From Niallia alba (GTDB lineage: Bacteria > Bacillota > Bacilli > Bacillales > Cytobacillaceae): a stretch of DNA of 64,000 nt. The notes beneath the pieces were generated by a model. That model made no database searches. It saw only the letters and a list, made by a program, of their open reading frames with translations, and had not been told where the DNA came from. Positions 45,477 through 59,661 of the stretch are shown here, piece by piece (within the stretch, counting starts at the first letter, position 1; the number at the start of each line of letters is the position of its first letter). Where the stretch lies: assembly GCF_012933555.1 (NCBI RefSeq), contig NZ_JABBPK010000001.1, positions 1,032,001 to 1,096,000 on the forward strand, in the 5' to 3' direction. Position numbers and translations under genes: made by a program.

Positions 45477-47225
45477 GTGGATAGTATTAAAAGGTATATG
45501 ACCTTTGTAAAGCCATACCGATGGCAAATCATTGGGACAATCATCATCGGTATTGTGAAATTTGCGATACCGCTATTAATACCATTGCTATTGAAGTACG
45601 TAATCGATGACATAATCAATAACACGACCTTAGACCAGGCAACTAAAATGAGTAATCTATGGACAATCATGATCATCACGATGATTATTTTTATTGTGGT
45701 GAGACCGCCGATTGAATATTACCGTCAATATTTCGCACAATGGACTTCTAATAAAATATTATATGATATCAGAGATCAGCTTTTTATGCACCTGCAAAAA
45801 TTAAGCTTGAAGTATTATTCCAATACCCGTGCAGGAGAAGTTATTTCCCGTGTAATAAATGATGTGGAACAAACGAAAAACTTCATTTTGACTGGTTTAA
45901 TGAACTTATGGTTAGATGCCGTAACGATTTTAATCACAATTGGAATCATGTTTACGATGGATGTGAAGTTAACCTTTGTCTCTATTATTTTGTTACCGTT
46001 TTATGCCCTTTCCGTAAGCTATTTCTTCGGTAATTTACGTAAATTAACAAGAGAAAGATCCCAGGCTTTAGCTGGTGTGCAAAGCTTTTTACATGAAAGA
46101 GTTCAAGGGATTTCTGTTATTAAAAGCTTTGCTACCGAAGATCATGAACAAAAGCATTTTCAAAAGTATAATAATACCTTTTTAGAAAAAGCAGTCGATC
46201 ATACGAAATGGAATGCTAAAGCATTTGCTGTAGTTAATACCATTACCGATATTTCTCCATTGATTGTGATTGCTTATTCAGGCTATCAAGTGTTGAATGG
46301 CGATTTATCTTTAGGAGCGATGATGGCATTTTTTGCTTATATTGAAAGATTGTATAATCCATTAAGAAGACTAGTGAATTCCTCCACGACGTTGACGCAA
46401 TCGATCGCGTCCATGGACCGGGTATTTGATTTAATTGATGAAAAATACGATATTCAAGATAAGCCAAATGCTGTTCCTTGTAGAAATGTAAAAGGAGACA
46501 TTACTTTTGAAGAAGTGGATTTTGCCTATGATACAAAAGATCCGAAAGTGTTAAATAATATTTCCTTACATATTAAGCAAGGAGAGACAGTGGCTTTTGT
46601 GGGAATGAGCGGTGGAGGTAAGTCCTCGTTAATCAGTCTTATTCCGAGATTCTTTGATGTTACCGGTGGAAGAATTCTCTTAGATGGAAAAGATATACGA
46701 GATTTGCAAGCGCGTTCCTTAAGAGACCAAATCGGTATGGTTCTACAAGAAAATATTCTCTTTAGTGAATCGATTAGAGAGAATATTATGATTGGAAACC
46801 CGAATGCAGCGGAAGAGGAAGTGATTGCAGCTGCAAAAGCGGCGAATGCCCATGACTTTATTATGCAGTTGCCGGAAGGGTATGAAACGAAAGTAGGAGA
46901 ACGAGGCGTGAAATTAAGTGGGGGACAAAAGCAAAGAGTAGCTATTGCTCGCGTGTTCTTGAAAAATCCGCCCATCTTAATTTTGGACGAGGCAACTTCT
47001 GCTTTAGACTTAGAAAGTGAACAATCGATTCAAGAGTCTATTGAAGCATTGGCAAAAGATAGAACGACTTTAATTGTGGCTCATCGTCTATCTACTATTA
47101 CGCATGCTGATCGGATTATCTTAATCGAACACGGTAAAATCATGGAAGATGGCACACATGATGAACTGATGAAGTTACAAGGTCATTATCATGATCTATT
47201 TCAAATACAACAATTAGGAAATTAA
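45477..47225 (+). CDS. ygaD: ABC exporter with fused membrane and ATPase domains (YgaD-like)
   Basis: This half-transporter of 582 residues has six N-terminal helices and a C-terminal ATPase with Walker [10 protein letters not shown], signature LSGGQKQR and Walker [13 protein letters not shown]. It would work as a homodimeric exporter of lipids, drugs or peptides (MsbA/BmrA type). GAGAGGGGAG stands 5 bases before the GTG at 45477, which gives the start [15 protein letters not shown]. It keeps the ygaC-ygaD-ygaE order. Confidence 0.92.
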   Translation: MDSIKRYMTFVKPYRWQIIGTIIIGIVKFAIPLLIPLLLKYVIDDIINNTTLDQATKMSNLWTIMIITMIIFIVVRPPIEYYRQYFAQWTSNKILYDIRDQLFMHLQKLSLKYYSNTRAGEVISRVINDVEQTKNFILTGLMNLWLDAVTILITIGIMFTMDVKLTFVSIILLPFYALSVSYFFGNLRKLTRERSQALAGVQSFLHERVQGISVIKSFATEDHEQKHFQKYNNTFLEKAVDHTKWNAKAFAVVNTITDISPLIVIAYSGYQVLNGDLSLGAMMAFFAYIERLYNPLRRLVNSSTTLTQSIASMDRVFDLIDEKYDIQDKPNAVPCRNVKGDITFEEVDFAYDTKDPKVLNNISLHIKQGETVAFVGMSGGGKSSLISLIPRFFDVTGGRILLDGKDIRDLQARSLRDQIGMVLQENILFSESIRENIMIGNPNAAEEEVIAAAKAANAHDFIMQLPEGYETKVGERGVKLSGGQKQRVAIARVFLKNPPILILDEATSALDLESEQSIQESIEALAKDRTTLIVAHRLSTITHADRIILIEHGKIMEDGTHDELMKLQGHYHDLFQIQQLGN

Positions 47226-47230
47226 AAGCA

Positions 47231-47268
47231 AAAGGGAACCAGAAAATCGTTTCTGGTTCCCTTTTTTC
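47231..47268 (+). terminator. Rho-independent terminator
   Basis: AAAGGGAACCAGAAA and TTTCTGGTTCCCTTTTTT form a perfect long stem after ygaD. Confidence 0.92.
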
Positions 47269-47335
47269 CATGAAGAAAGTTTACGTTTTTGCAGTCAATT
47301 TAGTGTCTAAACCCTGGGTGTCCAGAGTTTTTTTC

Positions 47336-48421
47336 TTATTCTTCAATCGTTACATCAGCCTCATGCTGATGATGCACTTGAATGGACGTAATTAATGTAT
47401 CAAGATGCTCTACATTCTCGTCATATTCAATGATAGCAGAGACGATTTGCATCATATGGTATTGCTTCAATTCTTCTTCATTTTCATGCACCGTTAACTC
47501 TGTCTCTTTATAGTAATTCATTAATTCCTGAAACAGCATGTTACGGTCAAGAGAAATGCTGCCTTCTTCAAAAACAACATTTGGCTTTACTTTGCCAATA
47601 AATTTAAGCATAACATGTTCGTGATGATGAATCAGACAGTCGAGCTGTTGCTGGATGATATGCTGTAACTCTTCTGGCAAGCTCAATAGCTCATTTTCAT
47701 AACGATGAATCTTTTTCAATGTTTGAAAAGATTTTTTCAATGTCGCAATCATTTGACGATAAATTACTAATTTCCTTGTTTTTAATAAGGTTGTCTTTTT
47801 GAAGTAATTTCGTTCTTCTTTATAGAGCGTATATAATTGATCTATTTTCATTAACCGATCAGACATTTTATCAATATCGTTCTTTAGTAGGCTGTGCTCA
47901 GAGGCATGTCTAATGTTCAAACGAATCCACTTCGTTATTTCCTCACTCATATCAGAAATATGATTGTACAATTTATTTTCATACTTAGGTGGTAGAAAAA
48001 TCAGATTGACGGTCGATGCAGAAAGAATTCCTAGCATCACGGTGGAAAAACGGATTATCGCAAAGGTAATGAAATCATCTGTCGGTGACTCCATAATCGC
48101 GATTAGTGTTACCACGGATAACGTAATCGTTTTTTCTAAGTTTAATTTCAAGTTGATGGTAATAACAATGATTGCTGCAAGTCCGATGATAAAGACATTG
48201 TTTCCAAAGCTTAATACAAAGATGACTGCAATAATAGCGCCAATGATATTGCCTTGTACTTGTTCGATAATAGATAAATAAGATCGATAGACGGTTGGTT
48301 GTATGGCAAAAATGGCAGAAATTCCTGCGAAAACAGGAGTTGGTGCATTTAATAGTTGTGCTAAAAATAAAGCTAAAACGATGGCGATTCCTGTTTTCAG
48401 AATACGCGCTCCTAGTGTCAT
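47336..48421 (-). CDS. ygaE: FUSC / aromatic-acid-exporter family membrane protein (YgaE-like)
   Basis: This protein of 361 residues has about six N-terminal helices, opening GARILKTGIAIVLALFLAQLL and continuing FAGISAIFAIQPTVYRSYLSIIEQVQGNIIGA, the FUSC-like pattern of aromatic acid exporters. A cytosolic helical part with KLVIYRQMIATLKKSFQTLKK follows. The open frame extends to 48541, but AAAGGAAAGGAA just before 48421 marks the likely ATG. It keeps the position of ygaE. Substrate unknown. Confidence 0.82.
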   Translation of the reverse strand: MTLGARILKTGIAIVLALFLAQLLNAPTPVFAGISAIFAIQPTVYRSYLSIIEQVQGNIIGAIIAVIFVLSFGNNVFIIGLAAIIVITINLKLNLEKTITLSVVTLIAIMESPTDDFITFAIIRFSTVMLGILSASTVNLIFLPPKYENKLYNHISDMSEEITKWIRLNIRHASEHSLLKNDIDKMSDRLMKIDQLYTLYKEERNYFKKTTLLKTRKLVIYRQMIATLKKSFQTLKKIHRYENELLSLPEELQHIIQQQLDCLIHHHEHVMLKFIGKVKPNVVFEEGSISLDRNMLFQELMNYYKETELTVHENEEELKQYHMMQIVSAIIEYDENVEHLDTLITSIQVHHQHEADVTIEE

Positions 48422-48705
48422 AAATAAGTGTTCCTTTCCTTTAATGTTACTAACATATTTTCTTATACCCCTTACTTTTTGCGAAAAACACGAAAAGTAA
48501 ACACAATAATGTACTATACAGTGATTAGATGCTAACTTCAATAGACTAATGCCTGATTTTTTCTTTTTTCGATCGTTTTTAAAAAAATGGACATATTGTT
48601 GTTAAATTTGAAATGGATTTAAACTATATTAGTGGTGTAAAACGTTCTAATGGGTGGGGATTTCTGCTGCAAAAACAGTTGGTGGAATTTAGTTGGAGTT
48701 TCATT

Positions 48706-48738
48706 AAAAAAGGTCCAGTATTGTACTGAACCTTTTTT
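48706..48738 (-). terminator. Rho-independent terminator of gsaB
   Basis: AAAAAAGGTCCAGTA and TACTGAACCTTTTTT form the stem with runs on both sides. It lies directly after the gsaB stop. The gap from 48422 to 48705 otherwise holds only upstream sequence of ygaE. Confidence 0.85.
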
Positions 48739-48747
48739 AACTACTAG

Positions 48748-50052
48748 TTAAAACTTATATTCTTCTTTAAGTGTTGCGAATGCTTGATCTACAGCGTGTA
48801 GGGTTGCTTCGATATCTTCTTCTGTGTGTGCGATAGTGATAAACCATGCTTCGTATTTGGATGGTGCTAGCATGATTCCTTGTTCTACTAATAGTTTAAA
48901 GAAGCGGCCGAACATTTCGCCATCTGTGTTTTCTGCTTGTTTGTAGTTGGATACTTTTTCGGTTGTAAAGTATACAGTAAGTGCTCCCTTTAAGCGGTTG
49001 ATAGTAATGGGAACATTGTATTGTGTTGCTGCTTCTAGTATTCCTTTTTCCAACAGTGCACCTAATTTGTCTAGATAATCATATACGCCTTCTTGCTTTA
49101 ATACTTCTAGACAAGCAATTCCTGCTTGGATGGATGCTGGGTTTCCGGCATGTGTTCCTGCTTGATAAGCTGGACCAATTGGTGCCACTTGATCCATGAT
49201 TTCTCTTTTGCCGCCATATGCACCGATTGGAAGACCGCCGCCAATCACTTTTCCTAATGCTGTTAAATCAGGCTGAACACCAAGTAAGTCTTGTGCTCCC
49301 CCGTAAGTAAAGCGGAAAGCGGTGATCACTTCATCATAAATAACAAGTGCACCTGCTTTATGTGTTAGGTCATTGATTCCTTGCAAAAAGCCTTCCACTG
49401 GTTCCACGATACCGAAGTTACCAACGATTGGCTCTACTAGAACAGCTGCAACCTGATCGCCCCATTTATCTAATGCTTCTTTATAGGCATCTAAATCATT
49501 GAAAGGAACAGTGATGACATCTGCTGCAATGACTGCTGGCACACCGGCAGAATCTGGAGTACCAAGTGTAGAAGGGCCAGATCCAGCTGCAACTAATACA
49601 GGATCAGAGTGACCATGGTAACAGCCAGCAAATTTAATGACTTTATTTCTACCAGTGTAAGCACGAGCGACGCGAATCGTTGTCATAACAGCTTCTGTTC
49701 CGGAATTCATAAAACGGATTTTTTCCAGAGAAGGAATTGCCTCCTGAAGCATTTTCGCAAATGTGACTTCATGCGGTGTTGGTGTACCAAATAATAGTCC
49801 AGTTTCGGCTGCACGCGTTACTGCTTTTGTAATATGTGGGTGAGCATGTCCTGTAACAATCGGACCATATGCAGCTAAATAATCGATATATTGATTTCCG
49901 TCGACATCAAAGAAGTAAGCTCCTTGCCCTCTTTCCATAACAACCGGTGAGCCGCCGCCAACAGCTTTGTAAGAGCGAGAAGGACTGTTGACTCCTCCAA
50001 CAATAATATCTAAAGCTTCTTCATGTAAACGTTCTGAATTGGTATGTAACAT
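48748..50052 (-). CDS. gsaB: glutamate-1-semialdehyde 2,1-aminomutase
   Basis: This 434-residue PLP enzyme converts glutamate-1-semialdehyde to 5-aminolevulinate for heme. The motifs are [29 protein letters not shown], the PLP aspartate in [12 protein letters not shown], and the catalytic lysine in [17 protein letters not shown]. subtilis carries two paralogues, hemL in the heme operon and gsaB at this locus; synteny points to gsaB here. AGGAGG precedes the ATG on the minus strand. Confidence 0.94.
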   Translation of the reverse strand: MLHTNSERLHEEALDIIVGGVNSPSRSYKAVGGGSPVVMERGQGAYFFDVDGNQYIDYLAAYGPIVTGHAHPHITKAVTRAAETGLLFGTPTPHEVTFAKMLQEAIPSLEKIRFMNSGTEAVMTTIRVARAYTGRNKVIKFAGCYHGHSDPVLVAAGSGPSTLGTPDSAGVPAVIAADVITVPFNDLDAYKEALDKWGDQVAAVLVEPIVGNFGIVEPVEGFLQGINDLTHKAGALVIYDEVITAFRFTYGGAQDLLGVQPDLTALGKVIGGGLPIGAYGGKREIMDQVAPIGPAYQAGTHAGNPASIQAGIACLEVLKQEGVYDYLDKLGALLEKGILEAATQYNVPITINRLKGALTVYFTTEKVSNYKQAENTDGEMFGRFFKLLVEQGIMLAPSKYEAWFITIAHTEEDIEATLHAVDQAFATLKEEYKF

Positions 50053-50250
50053 ATAAACCTCCTATAAATCGTATCATTCTATAAAAATACCTTCCCTCAT
50101 TTTAGCACTTTTTGAAAGAAGATAAAGGGAAACAGCTTTTTCGTCCACTTCCAATAGAGGAAATGGATAAACGAATAAATACACAAGACAAGCATAGATA
50201 TTAATGATGGAGCCATTAAATACTTTGCAAGGAAGTAAGGGGGTAAGGAA

Positions 50251-50655
50251 ATGTTTTATGTCTTATTAGCACTCATTCTATTTTTTATTGCGATGAGCTT
50301 AAAAACACTGTTTGTTCCTTACCGCAGAAAAGAAAAATGGGTATCGTTTGAAAATTTTATGTATCTAATTTTTGTCTATATCACCATTATGATAGGCTTT
50401 GGATTAATCTATACGTTATTCCAAATGAACGGAATTCCTGTTTATAATGATGGACAGGCGCCATCTTTGAACTATGATTTTTTTCATACTTTACATACTA
50501 GTATATATTTTAGCGGAGTGACCTTATTCTCTGTAGGCTTTGGCGATTTAATGCCGATCGGGATGGGAAGAATGGTTGTATTAGTGGAGGCGTTAATCGG
50601 TTATACGATTCCAGCCGCCTTTGTGGCACGGGCGGTATTTGATATGAACAACTAG
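50251..50655 (+). CDS. two-helix potassium channel
   Basis: This 134-residue protein has two or three helices and a pore loop reading GVTLFSVGFGDLMPIG. SVGFGD is a recognised variant of the potassium filter TVGYGD. It looks like the small LctB-type channels of Bacillus and would form tetramers. It lacks a cytosolic RCK domain. The gene begins after AAGTAAGGGGGTAAGG and lies between gsaB and bcp. Confidence 0.82.
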   Translation: MFYVLLALILFFIAMSLKTLFVPYRRKEKWVSFENFMYLIFVYITIMIGFGLIYTLFQMNGIPVYNDGQAPSLNYDFFHTLHTSIYFSGVTLFSVGFGDLMPIGMGRMVVLVEALIGYTIPAAFVARAVFDMNN

Positions 50656-50724
50656 TAAATCCCTTTTCTTGATTCATGGCAGCAAATTAGGTAGGCTTGT
50701 ATAAAAAGGAAAAGGCGGGATACG

Positions 50725-51195
50725 ATGTCTATTCATATTGGAGAAACAGTTCCAGACTTTGAACTAGAAGCAAATAATGGTGAAAAAATAAAACTTTCCG
50801 ATTTTCGCGGAAAGAATGTTGTCTTATACTTTTATCCGAAAGATATGACACCTGGATGTACAACAGAAGCATGTGATTTTCGCGATAACCACGAAGCTTT
50901 CAAAGGATTTAATACAGTAGTACTAGGAGTAAGCCCAGATCCGATTTCAAGACACCAGAAGTTTATTGAAAAACATGAGCTGCCATTCCCGTTATTATCC
51001 GACGAAAATCATGAAGTAGCCGAAAGCTTTGACGTCTGGAAGTTAAAAAAGAACTTCGGAAAAGAGTATATGGGAATTGAAAGATCGACCTTCTTGATTG
51101 ACAAAGAAGGGAAGCTTGCTCAAGAATGGAAGAAAGTAAAAGTAGCTGGCCATGTAGATGAAATCAAACAAGCATTAGAAAAAATCGAAGCCTAA
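50725..51195 (+). CDS. bcp: thioredoxin-dependent thiol peroxidase (Bcp/PrxQ)
   Basis: This 156-residue peroxiredoxin reduces hydroperoxides with electrons from thioredoxin. The active site KDMTPGCTTEACDFRD holds peroxidatic Cys45 and resolving Cys50 five residues apart, the atypical PrxQ arrangement. It matches YgaF of B. subtilis, which lies just before perR there also. AAAAGGCGGGAT precedes the ATG. Control by PerR is possible but no Per box is seen in front of it. Confidence 0.94.
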   Translation: MSIHIGETVPDFELEANNGEKIKLSDFRGKNVVLYFYPKDMTPGCTTEACDFRDNHEAFKGFNTVVLGVSPDPISRHQKFIEKHELPFPLLSDENHEVAESFDVWKLKKNFGKEYMGIERSTFLIDKEGKLAQEWKKVKVAGHVDEIKQALEKIEA

Positions 51196-51282
51196 TTTTT
51201 ATGGTAGGGACTTTTGTCCACTCATTAAAAGGGGAGGAGCATATTGTATAGTGAGCATATACCTCCTCATATATATGTCGGT

Positions 51283-51313
51283 GGCCAACGAACAGTTCGT
51301 TGGTCTTTTTTTT
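51283..51313 (+). terminator. Rho-independent terminator
   Basis: GGCCAACGAAC and TTCGTTGGTC pair, followed by eight T. It lies about 90 bases after bcp. A weaker inverted pair GAGGAG/CTCCTC lies between. Confidence 0.88.
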
Positions 51314-51525
51314 GTAAGTGAATCTTATAGGAGTCACTCCTATAAAGAGAAGAAATGGATAAATATTCTGGTGAAAGTTATTGTTTTATAAGCATATAAT
51401 GAAAGTAGATTATCAATAACATTCAATAATTCACTCTTATCTAATAGTAGGTATTGTTAAATAATCATTATTGTGTTTTCAGATTGTTCATACATCTATA
51501 AAACCGCGTTATTACAGTAACTGTA

Positions 51526-51572
51526 TTGACAAAACCCTCCTATTATTAGTACACTATTTATAAACATTATAA
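51526..51572 (+). promoter_or_regulatory. perR promoter with Per box
   Basis: TTGACA at 51526 and TACACT at 51550 form a SigA promoter with an 18-base spacer. TTATAAACATTATAA at 51558-51572 matches the Per box consensus TTATAATNATTATAA at 14 of 15 positions counting N. The box covers the expected transcription start, so PerR would repress its own gene. Only upstream sequence lies in 51314-51525. Confidence 0.85.
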
Positions 51573-51607
51573 AATAAGAATATCTTTTAGAAATGGGGTG
51601 CATGTCC

Positions 51608-52045
51608 GTGGAACATAATGAGTTGCAAGAAGCTCTTGATAAGCTGAAAGAAACAGGAGTGCGCATTACCCCGCAGCGTCATGCGATACTTGAATATTTA
51701 ATAAGCTCAATGTCACATCCGACTGCCGATGAAATTTATAAAGCACTTGAAGGTAAATTTCCGAATATGAGTGTAGCCACTGTTTATAATAATTTAAGAG
51801 TTTTTCGTGAAGTAAATTTAGTAAAGGAACTGACATATGGAGATTCTTCCAGCCGGTTTGATTTCATTACTTCTCACCATTATCATATTATCTGTAAAGA
51901 GTGTGGCAAAATAGTTGATTTCCATTATCCAGGACTTGATGAGGTCGAGCAATTTGCTAGCCATGTTTCAGGATTCAAAATCAGCCACCACCGTCTGGAA
52001 ATTTACGGTACTTGTCCTGATTGTGCTCAAAAAGAAGCGCACTAA
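51608..52045 (+). CDS. perR: peroxide-sensing regulator PerR
   Basis: This Fur-family repressor is 145 residues with the GTG start chosen, preceded by GGGGTG. With that start every key residue falls on the known PerR numbers: regulatory-metal ligands His37, Asp85, His91, His93 and Asp104, and structural zinc cysteines 96 and 99 plus a C-terminal CPDC pair. The recognition helix segment is [14 protein letters not shown]. Iron-bound PerR senses peroxide through oxidation of the metal-binding histidines. An ATG at 51593 is in frame but lacks a ribosome site. Confidence 0.96.
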   Translation: MEHNELQEALDKLKETGVRITPQRHAILEYLISSMSHPTADEIYKALEGKFPNMSVATVYNNLRVFREVNLVKELTYGDSSSRFDFITSHHYHIICKECGKIVDFHYPGLDEVEQFASHVSGFKISHHRLEIYGTCPDCAQKEAH

Positions 52046-52058
52046 TGTAGAAAATAGA

Positions 52059-52132
52059 AGAGGTTGTCTTTTAAGTCTCGCTTTTGTAGGAAATATACGA
52101 AGCGTTTCTTTAAAAGATATCCTCTTTTTTCT
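52059..52132 (+). terminator. Rho-independent terminator
   Basis: AGAAGAGGTTGTCTTTTAAG pairs with the segment CTTTAAAAGATATCCTCTTTTTT, with an inner loop of about 30 bases. It ends perR. Confidence 0.75.
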
Positions 52133-52180
52133 GTTCATTAGTTAGGCTGTTTTCTAAAATGAATAAGTTGGAAAAAAAGA

Positions 52181-52282
52181 GCAGCTGGAATACACCTAGA
52201 AGCCACGAGGATTAGCGAGACAGTCTGAGACCCTGGAAGGCTCAGCGCGAGCCCTAAGGAAAGCGAAGCGTATTTCGGCTGC
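52181..52282. repeat. GC-rich repeat with inverted ends, third locus
   Basis: Ends GCAGCTGGAATAC and GTATTTCGGCTGC are near-complementary. Inside are GAGACCCTGGAAGGCTCAGC, GCGCGAGCCCTAAGG and AAAGCGAAGCG, shared with the copies at 39.5 and 29.7 kb. It sits between perR and ygxA, where B. subtilis has ygzB. Confidence 0.75.
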
Positions 52283-52495
52283 GGGTTATAGCAACATACT
52301 TTACGAAAACAGTCATTGTTTAAAATTATGCTCGGATAATAGTTGGATGATTTCAGCCAAAAAAAGTAATTCTATTTTTAAACAAGTTGTAGTAAGATTT
52401 CATGTATGCCATGGAAATAGGGCAGGATTTTAAGAGAAAATGTCGAAAACAATACGAAACGAATAAAATTTATTCATGGAGATGGAGGAATAACG

Positions 52496-53368
52496 ATGGA
52501 AGATATTCTTCGTCCTATATATCAAGAAAGAGCTAGCCAGACAAATACATTGGGCGTATTAATCATTGATAAAAAACAAAATGAAATGACCGTGACAGAT
52601 ACTTTTGATACAGTGATGCTTATTATTGTGAAAGAAGCAGAGCAACCTGTTTTTATAAAGCACTATACATATGCGGAAAAGAAAGCAGCATTACATATTG
52701 TCACAGAAAAACAATTAAGAAGCTGGATCTTATTAGGAAATAATAAAAGAATCTTTGAATGGATATACAATGGGAGAGTTGTTTTTGATCGTAATGAATT
52801 TATTTATGAACTCAAAAATGAATTAAAAGAATTTCCCATCAATGAAAGAAAACAAAAAATGGCGCTAGAATTCGCGAAGCTTATTAAACGATATATGGAT
52901 GGGAAAGCGTTCTTTGAAAATAAACATTATTTGGACGCGTATAACGATATTGTTCATTCCTTACACCATTTAGCTCGTTTAGCTGTTATTGAAAATGGAT
53001 TCCATCCAGAAGTAACGGTATGGAGCCAAGTAAAACAAATGGAGCCAGAAATCTATAAATTATATGTAGAGTTAGTTAATAGTGATGAGCCGATTGAAAA
53101 AAGGCTCGAGCTTTTATTCTTAGCAAGTGAATTTTTAATTCATTCGAGAATGAGAACAAGCACAAGCTATATTCTCGATATATTAAAAGAGAAGGAAGCT
53201 TGGACATTTAATGAGCTTTTAGAAAAAGAAGCGTTACTTATCTTTTCGGTTGATTTAGGAATGCTAATAGAATATTTGATTGATAAACATCTAATAGAAG
53301 TAGTGAATATCTCAACGAAAAGCCCAGGGGTTTATCACCGATGTTATCGAGTTTTAGAAAAAAAATAA
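52496..53368 (+). CDS. ygxA: YgxA-like nucleotidyltransferase-fold protein
   Basis: This 290-residue protein matches YgxA, the gene just upstream of the rRNA operon at this locus in B. subtilis. The N-terminal half has a nucleotidyltransferase-like fold (LGVLIIDKKQNEMTVTDTFDTVMLIIVKE), the middle is helical with FFENKHYLDAYNDIVHSLHHLARLAVIE, and the C-terminus resembles a winged helix. The exact activity is unknown. GGAGATGGAGG precedes the ATG. Confidence 0.88.
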   Translation: MEDILRPIYQERASQTNTLGVLIIDKKQNEMTVTDTFDTVMLIIVKEAEQPVFIKHYTYAEKKAALHIVTEKQLRSWILLGNNKRIFEWIYNGRVVFDRNEFIYELKNELKEFPINERKQKMALEFAKLIKRYMDGKAFFENKHYLDAYNDIVHSLHHLARLAVIENGFHPEVTVWSQVKQMEPEIYKLYVELVNSDEPIEKRLELLFLASEFLIHSRMRTSTSYILDILKEKEAWTFNELLEKEALLIFSVDLGMLIEYLIDKHLIEVVNISTKSPGVYHRCYRVLEKK

Positions 53369-53387
53369 AAAAGTTTTGGGAAAAGTG

Positions 53388-53417
53388 TTGACCATTATTG
53401 AAGAATAATGTTATATT
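53388..53417 (+). promoter_or_regulatory. rRNA promoter P1
   Basis: TTGACC and TATATT are separated by 18 bases, upstream of the 16S gene. Tandem promoters are usual for Bacillus rrn operons. Confidence 0.75.
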
Positions 53418-53483
53418 AATATCCGTCGCTGAAACAACACAAAACGTTGAAGTAAACGACGGAAAAGATTTTTGGAAAAGCTA

Positions 53484-53513
53484 TTGACATCGAATGTTGA
53501 TAGATGGTATATT
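53484..53513 (+). promoter_or_regulatory. rRNA promoter P2
   Basis: TTGACA and TATATT are separated by 18 bases, about 96 bases downstream of P1. Confidence 0.8.
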
Positions 53514-53545
53514 AGGAAAGTCGCTTCTTAAGTGGCTAACTAAAT

Positions 53546-53554
53546 TGCTCTTTG
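53546..53554 (+). promoter_or_regulatory. boxA antitermination element
   Basis: TGCTCTTTG followed by AAAACTGAAC in the rRNA leader is the conserved boxA of Bacillus rrn operons, bound by NusB-S10 to prevent early termination. Confidence 0.75.
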
Positions 53555-53657
53555 AAAACTGAACAAACAAACGTCAACAATAATCGTTTTATAATGAATG
53601 TTATAAAACAAAAACAAGTAAACAAAAGCTAGAGTTTAGCAATGAGCTAATCAACTC

Positions 53658-55214
<1,557 letters not shown>

Positions 55215-55304
55215 AAAATGGAATTTACATTCCATCATAGATTGTTGACGATTTGTTGTTCAGTTTTGAGGGAGCAATTAATTCCTCAAAACAGTAAGAA
55301 GTTT

Positions 55305-55424
55305 GAGGGTAAAGAGAAACGAGTAGATCAAGGAAGCGCCTGAGTGAGCACCGGAGCGTACAACAGTACGTGAGGAGCAGAACGAAGAAGCTGACGAAGA
55401 GATGCGAAGTTTATCTTTAGCCGA
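55305..55424. repeat. ITS direct repeat, copy A
   Basis: This 120-base block begins GAGGGTAAAGAGAAACGAG and ends TTTATCTTTAGCCGA. It recurs exactly 256 bases later with about ten changes. It includes an inverted pair around CGTAC-AACA-GTACG. No tRNA genes lie in the 16S-23S spacer. Confidence 0.85.
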
Positions 55425-55560
55425 AATTGTTCCTTGAAAACTAGATTATGAATAGTAAAAACAAGAAAGAAACCGAGTAATCGCCATCTTAGATTCTCTA
55501 TGTTAGAGAATTATTTCTTTGAAAAGTAATCGTATTAAACGAATACCTATTCAAAGAATG

Positions 55561-55680
55561 GAGGGTAAAGAGAAACGAGCAGGTCAAGGAAGCGACGGAG
55601 CGAGCACCGGAGCGTACGACAGTACGTGAGGAGCAGAGTGAAGAAGCTGACGAAGAGATGTGAAGTTTATCTTTAGCCGA
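55561..55680. repeat. ITS direct repeat, copy B
   Basis: This is the second copy of the 120-base spacer block. It ends 7 bases before the 23S gene, so it would be part of the 23S leader stem region. Confidence 0.85.
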
Positions 55681-55687
55681 CAACTAA

Positions 55688-58624
<2,937 letters not shown>

Positions 58625-58847
58625 AATGAAAAGCGGAAACGCCTGTTTATCGACGTACAAACTGGAGGAGCATCGACTGAGATAAAGGAAACACGATGAA
58701 CGTAAGTGAATCGATGTTGACTTATCGTAGGGAGATGATCGGAAGTTTGATAGGCGATAGGCGTTGGAGCTGGACAAAATGATTACTCATTTCTTTCTTT
58801 TTACTTCATAATCTAGTTTTCAGGGAATAATTTTTTAAAAATTACAC

Positions 58848-58875
58848 TTGAAAAAATCTCAAAAACATGTATAAT
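58848..58875 (+). promoter_or_regulatory. possible internal promoter before 5S and the tRNA cluster
   Basis: TTGAAA, 16 bases, then a perfect TATAAT, ending 21 bases before the 5S gene. It could drive 5S and the tRNA genes independently of the main rRNA promoters. Confidence 0.45.
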
Positions 58876-58895
58876 AAAATATGTCTTGAGAAAAA

Positions 58896-59013
<118 letters not shown>

Positions 59014-59025
59014 ATACCATATTAT

Positions 59026-59100
59026 TCCGCAGTAGCTCAGTGGTAGAGCATTCGGCTGTTAACCGAACGGTCGTAGGTTCGAGTCCTACCTGCGGAGCCA
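59026..59100 (+). tRNA. tRNA-Asn (GTT)
   Basis: Full cloverleaf with anticodon GTT in CTGTTAA and encoded CCA. It is the first of fifteen tRNA genes after 5S. Confidence 0.97.
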
Positions 59101-59104
59101 TATT

Positions 59105-59196
59105 GGAGAGCTGTCCGAGTGGCCGAAGGAGCACGATTGGAAATCGTGTAGGCGGGTAACCCTGTCTCAAGGGTTCAAATCCCTTGCTCTCCGCCA
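59105..59196 (+). tRNA. tRNA-Ser (GGA)
   Basis: 92 bases with a long variable arm, anticodon GGA in TTGGAAA and encoded CCA. Confidence 0.97.
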
Positions 59197-59214
59197 TTAT
59201 AACTTTTCAAATAT

Positions 59215-59289
59215 GGCCCATTGGTCAAGCGGTTAAGACACCGCCCTTTCACGGCGGTAACACGGGTTCGAATCCCGTATGGGTCACCA
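59215..59289 (+). tRNA. tRNA-Glu (TTC)
   Basis: Anticodon TTC in CTTTCAC, acceptor GGCCCAT paired with ATGGGTC (one G-T), encoded CCA. Confidence 0.96.
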
Positions 59290-59308
59290 ATACATATATT
59301 ATATTTAT

Positions 59309-59384
59309 GGAGGATTAGCTCAGCTGGGAGAGCATCTGCCTTACAAGCAGAGGGTCGGCGGTTCGATCCCGTCATCCTCCACCA
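59309..59384 (+). tRNA. tRNA-Val (TAC)
   Basis: Anticodon TAC in CTTACAA, acceptor GGAGGAT paired with ATCCTCC, encoded CCA. Confidence 0.97.
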
Positions 59385-59394
59385 TTAATATTAT

Positions 59395-59468
<74 letters not shown>

Positions 59469-59471
59469 TCT

Positions 59472-59548
59472 GGTCCGGTAGTTCAGTTGGTTAGAATGCC
59501 TGCCTGTCACGCAGGAGGTCGCGGGTTCGAGTCCCGTCCGGACCGCCA
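59472..59548 (+). tRNA. tRNA-Asp (GTC)
   Basis: Anticodon GTC in CTGTCAC, acceptor GGTCCGG paired with CCGGACC, encoded CCA. It starts 3 bases after the fMet gene. Confidence 0.97.
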
Positions 59549-59577
59549 TTTTTTAAAAATAAATAGCATTAAGTAAT

Positions 59578-59650
59578 GGCTCAGTAGCTCAGTCGGTAGA
59601 GCAAAGGACTGAAAATCCTTGTGTCGGCGGTTCGATTCCGTCCTGAGCCA
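59578..59650 (+). tRNA. tRNA-Phe (GAA)
   Basis: Anticodon GAA in CTGAAAA, acceptor GGCTCAG paired with CTGAGCC. Only CC, not CCA, follows the discriminator A. Confidence 0.96.
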
Positions 59651-59661
59651 CCTTTTATGTC

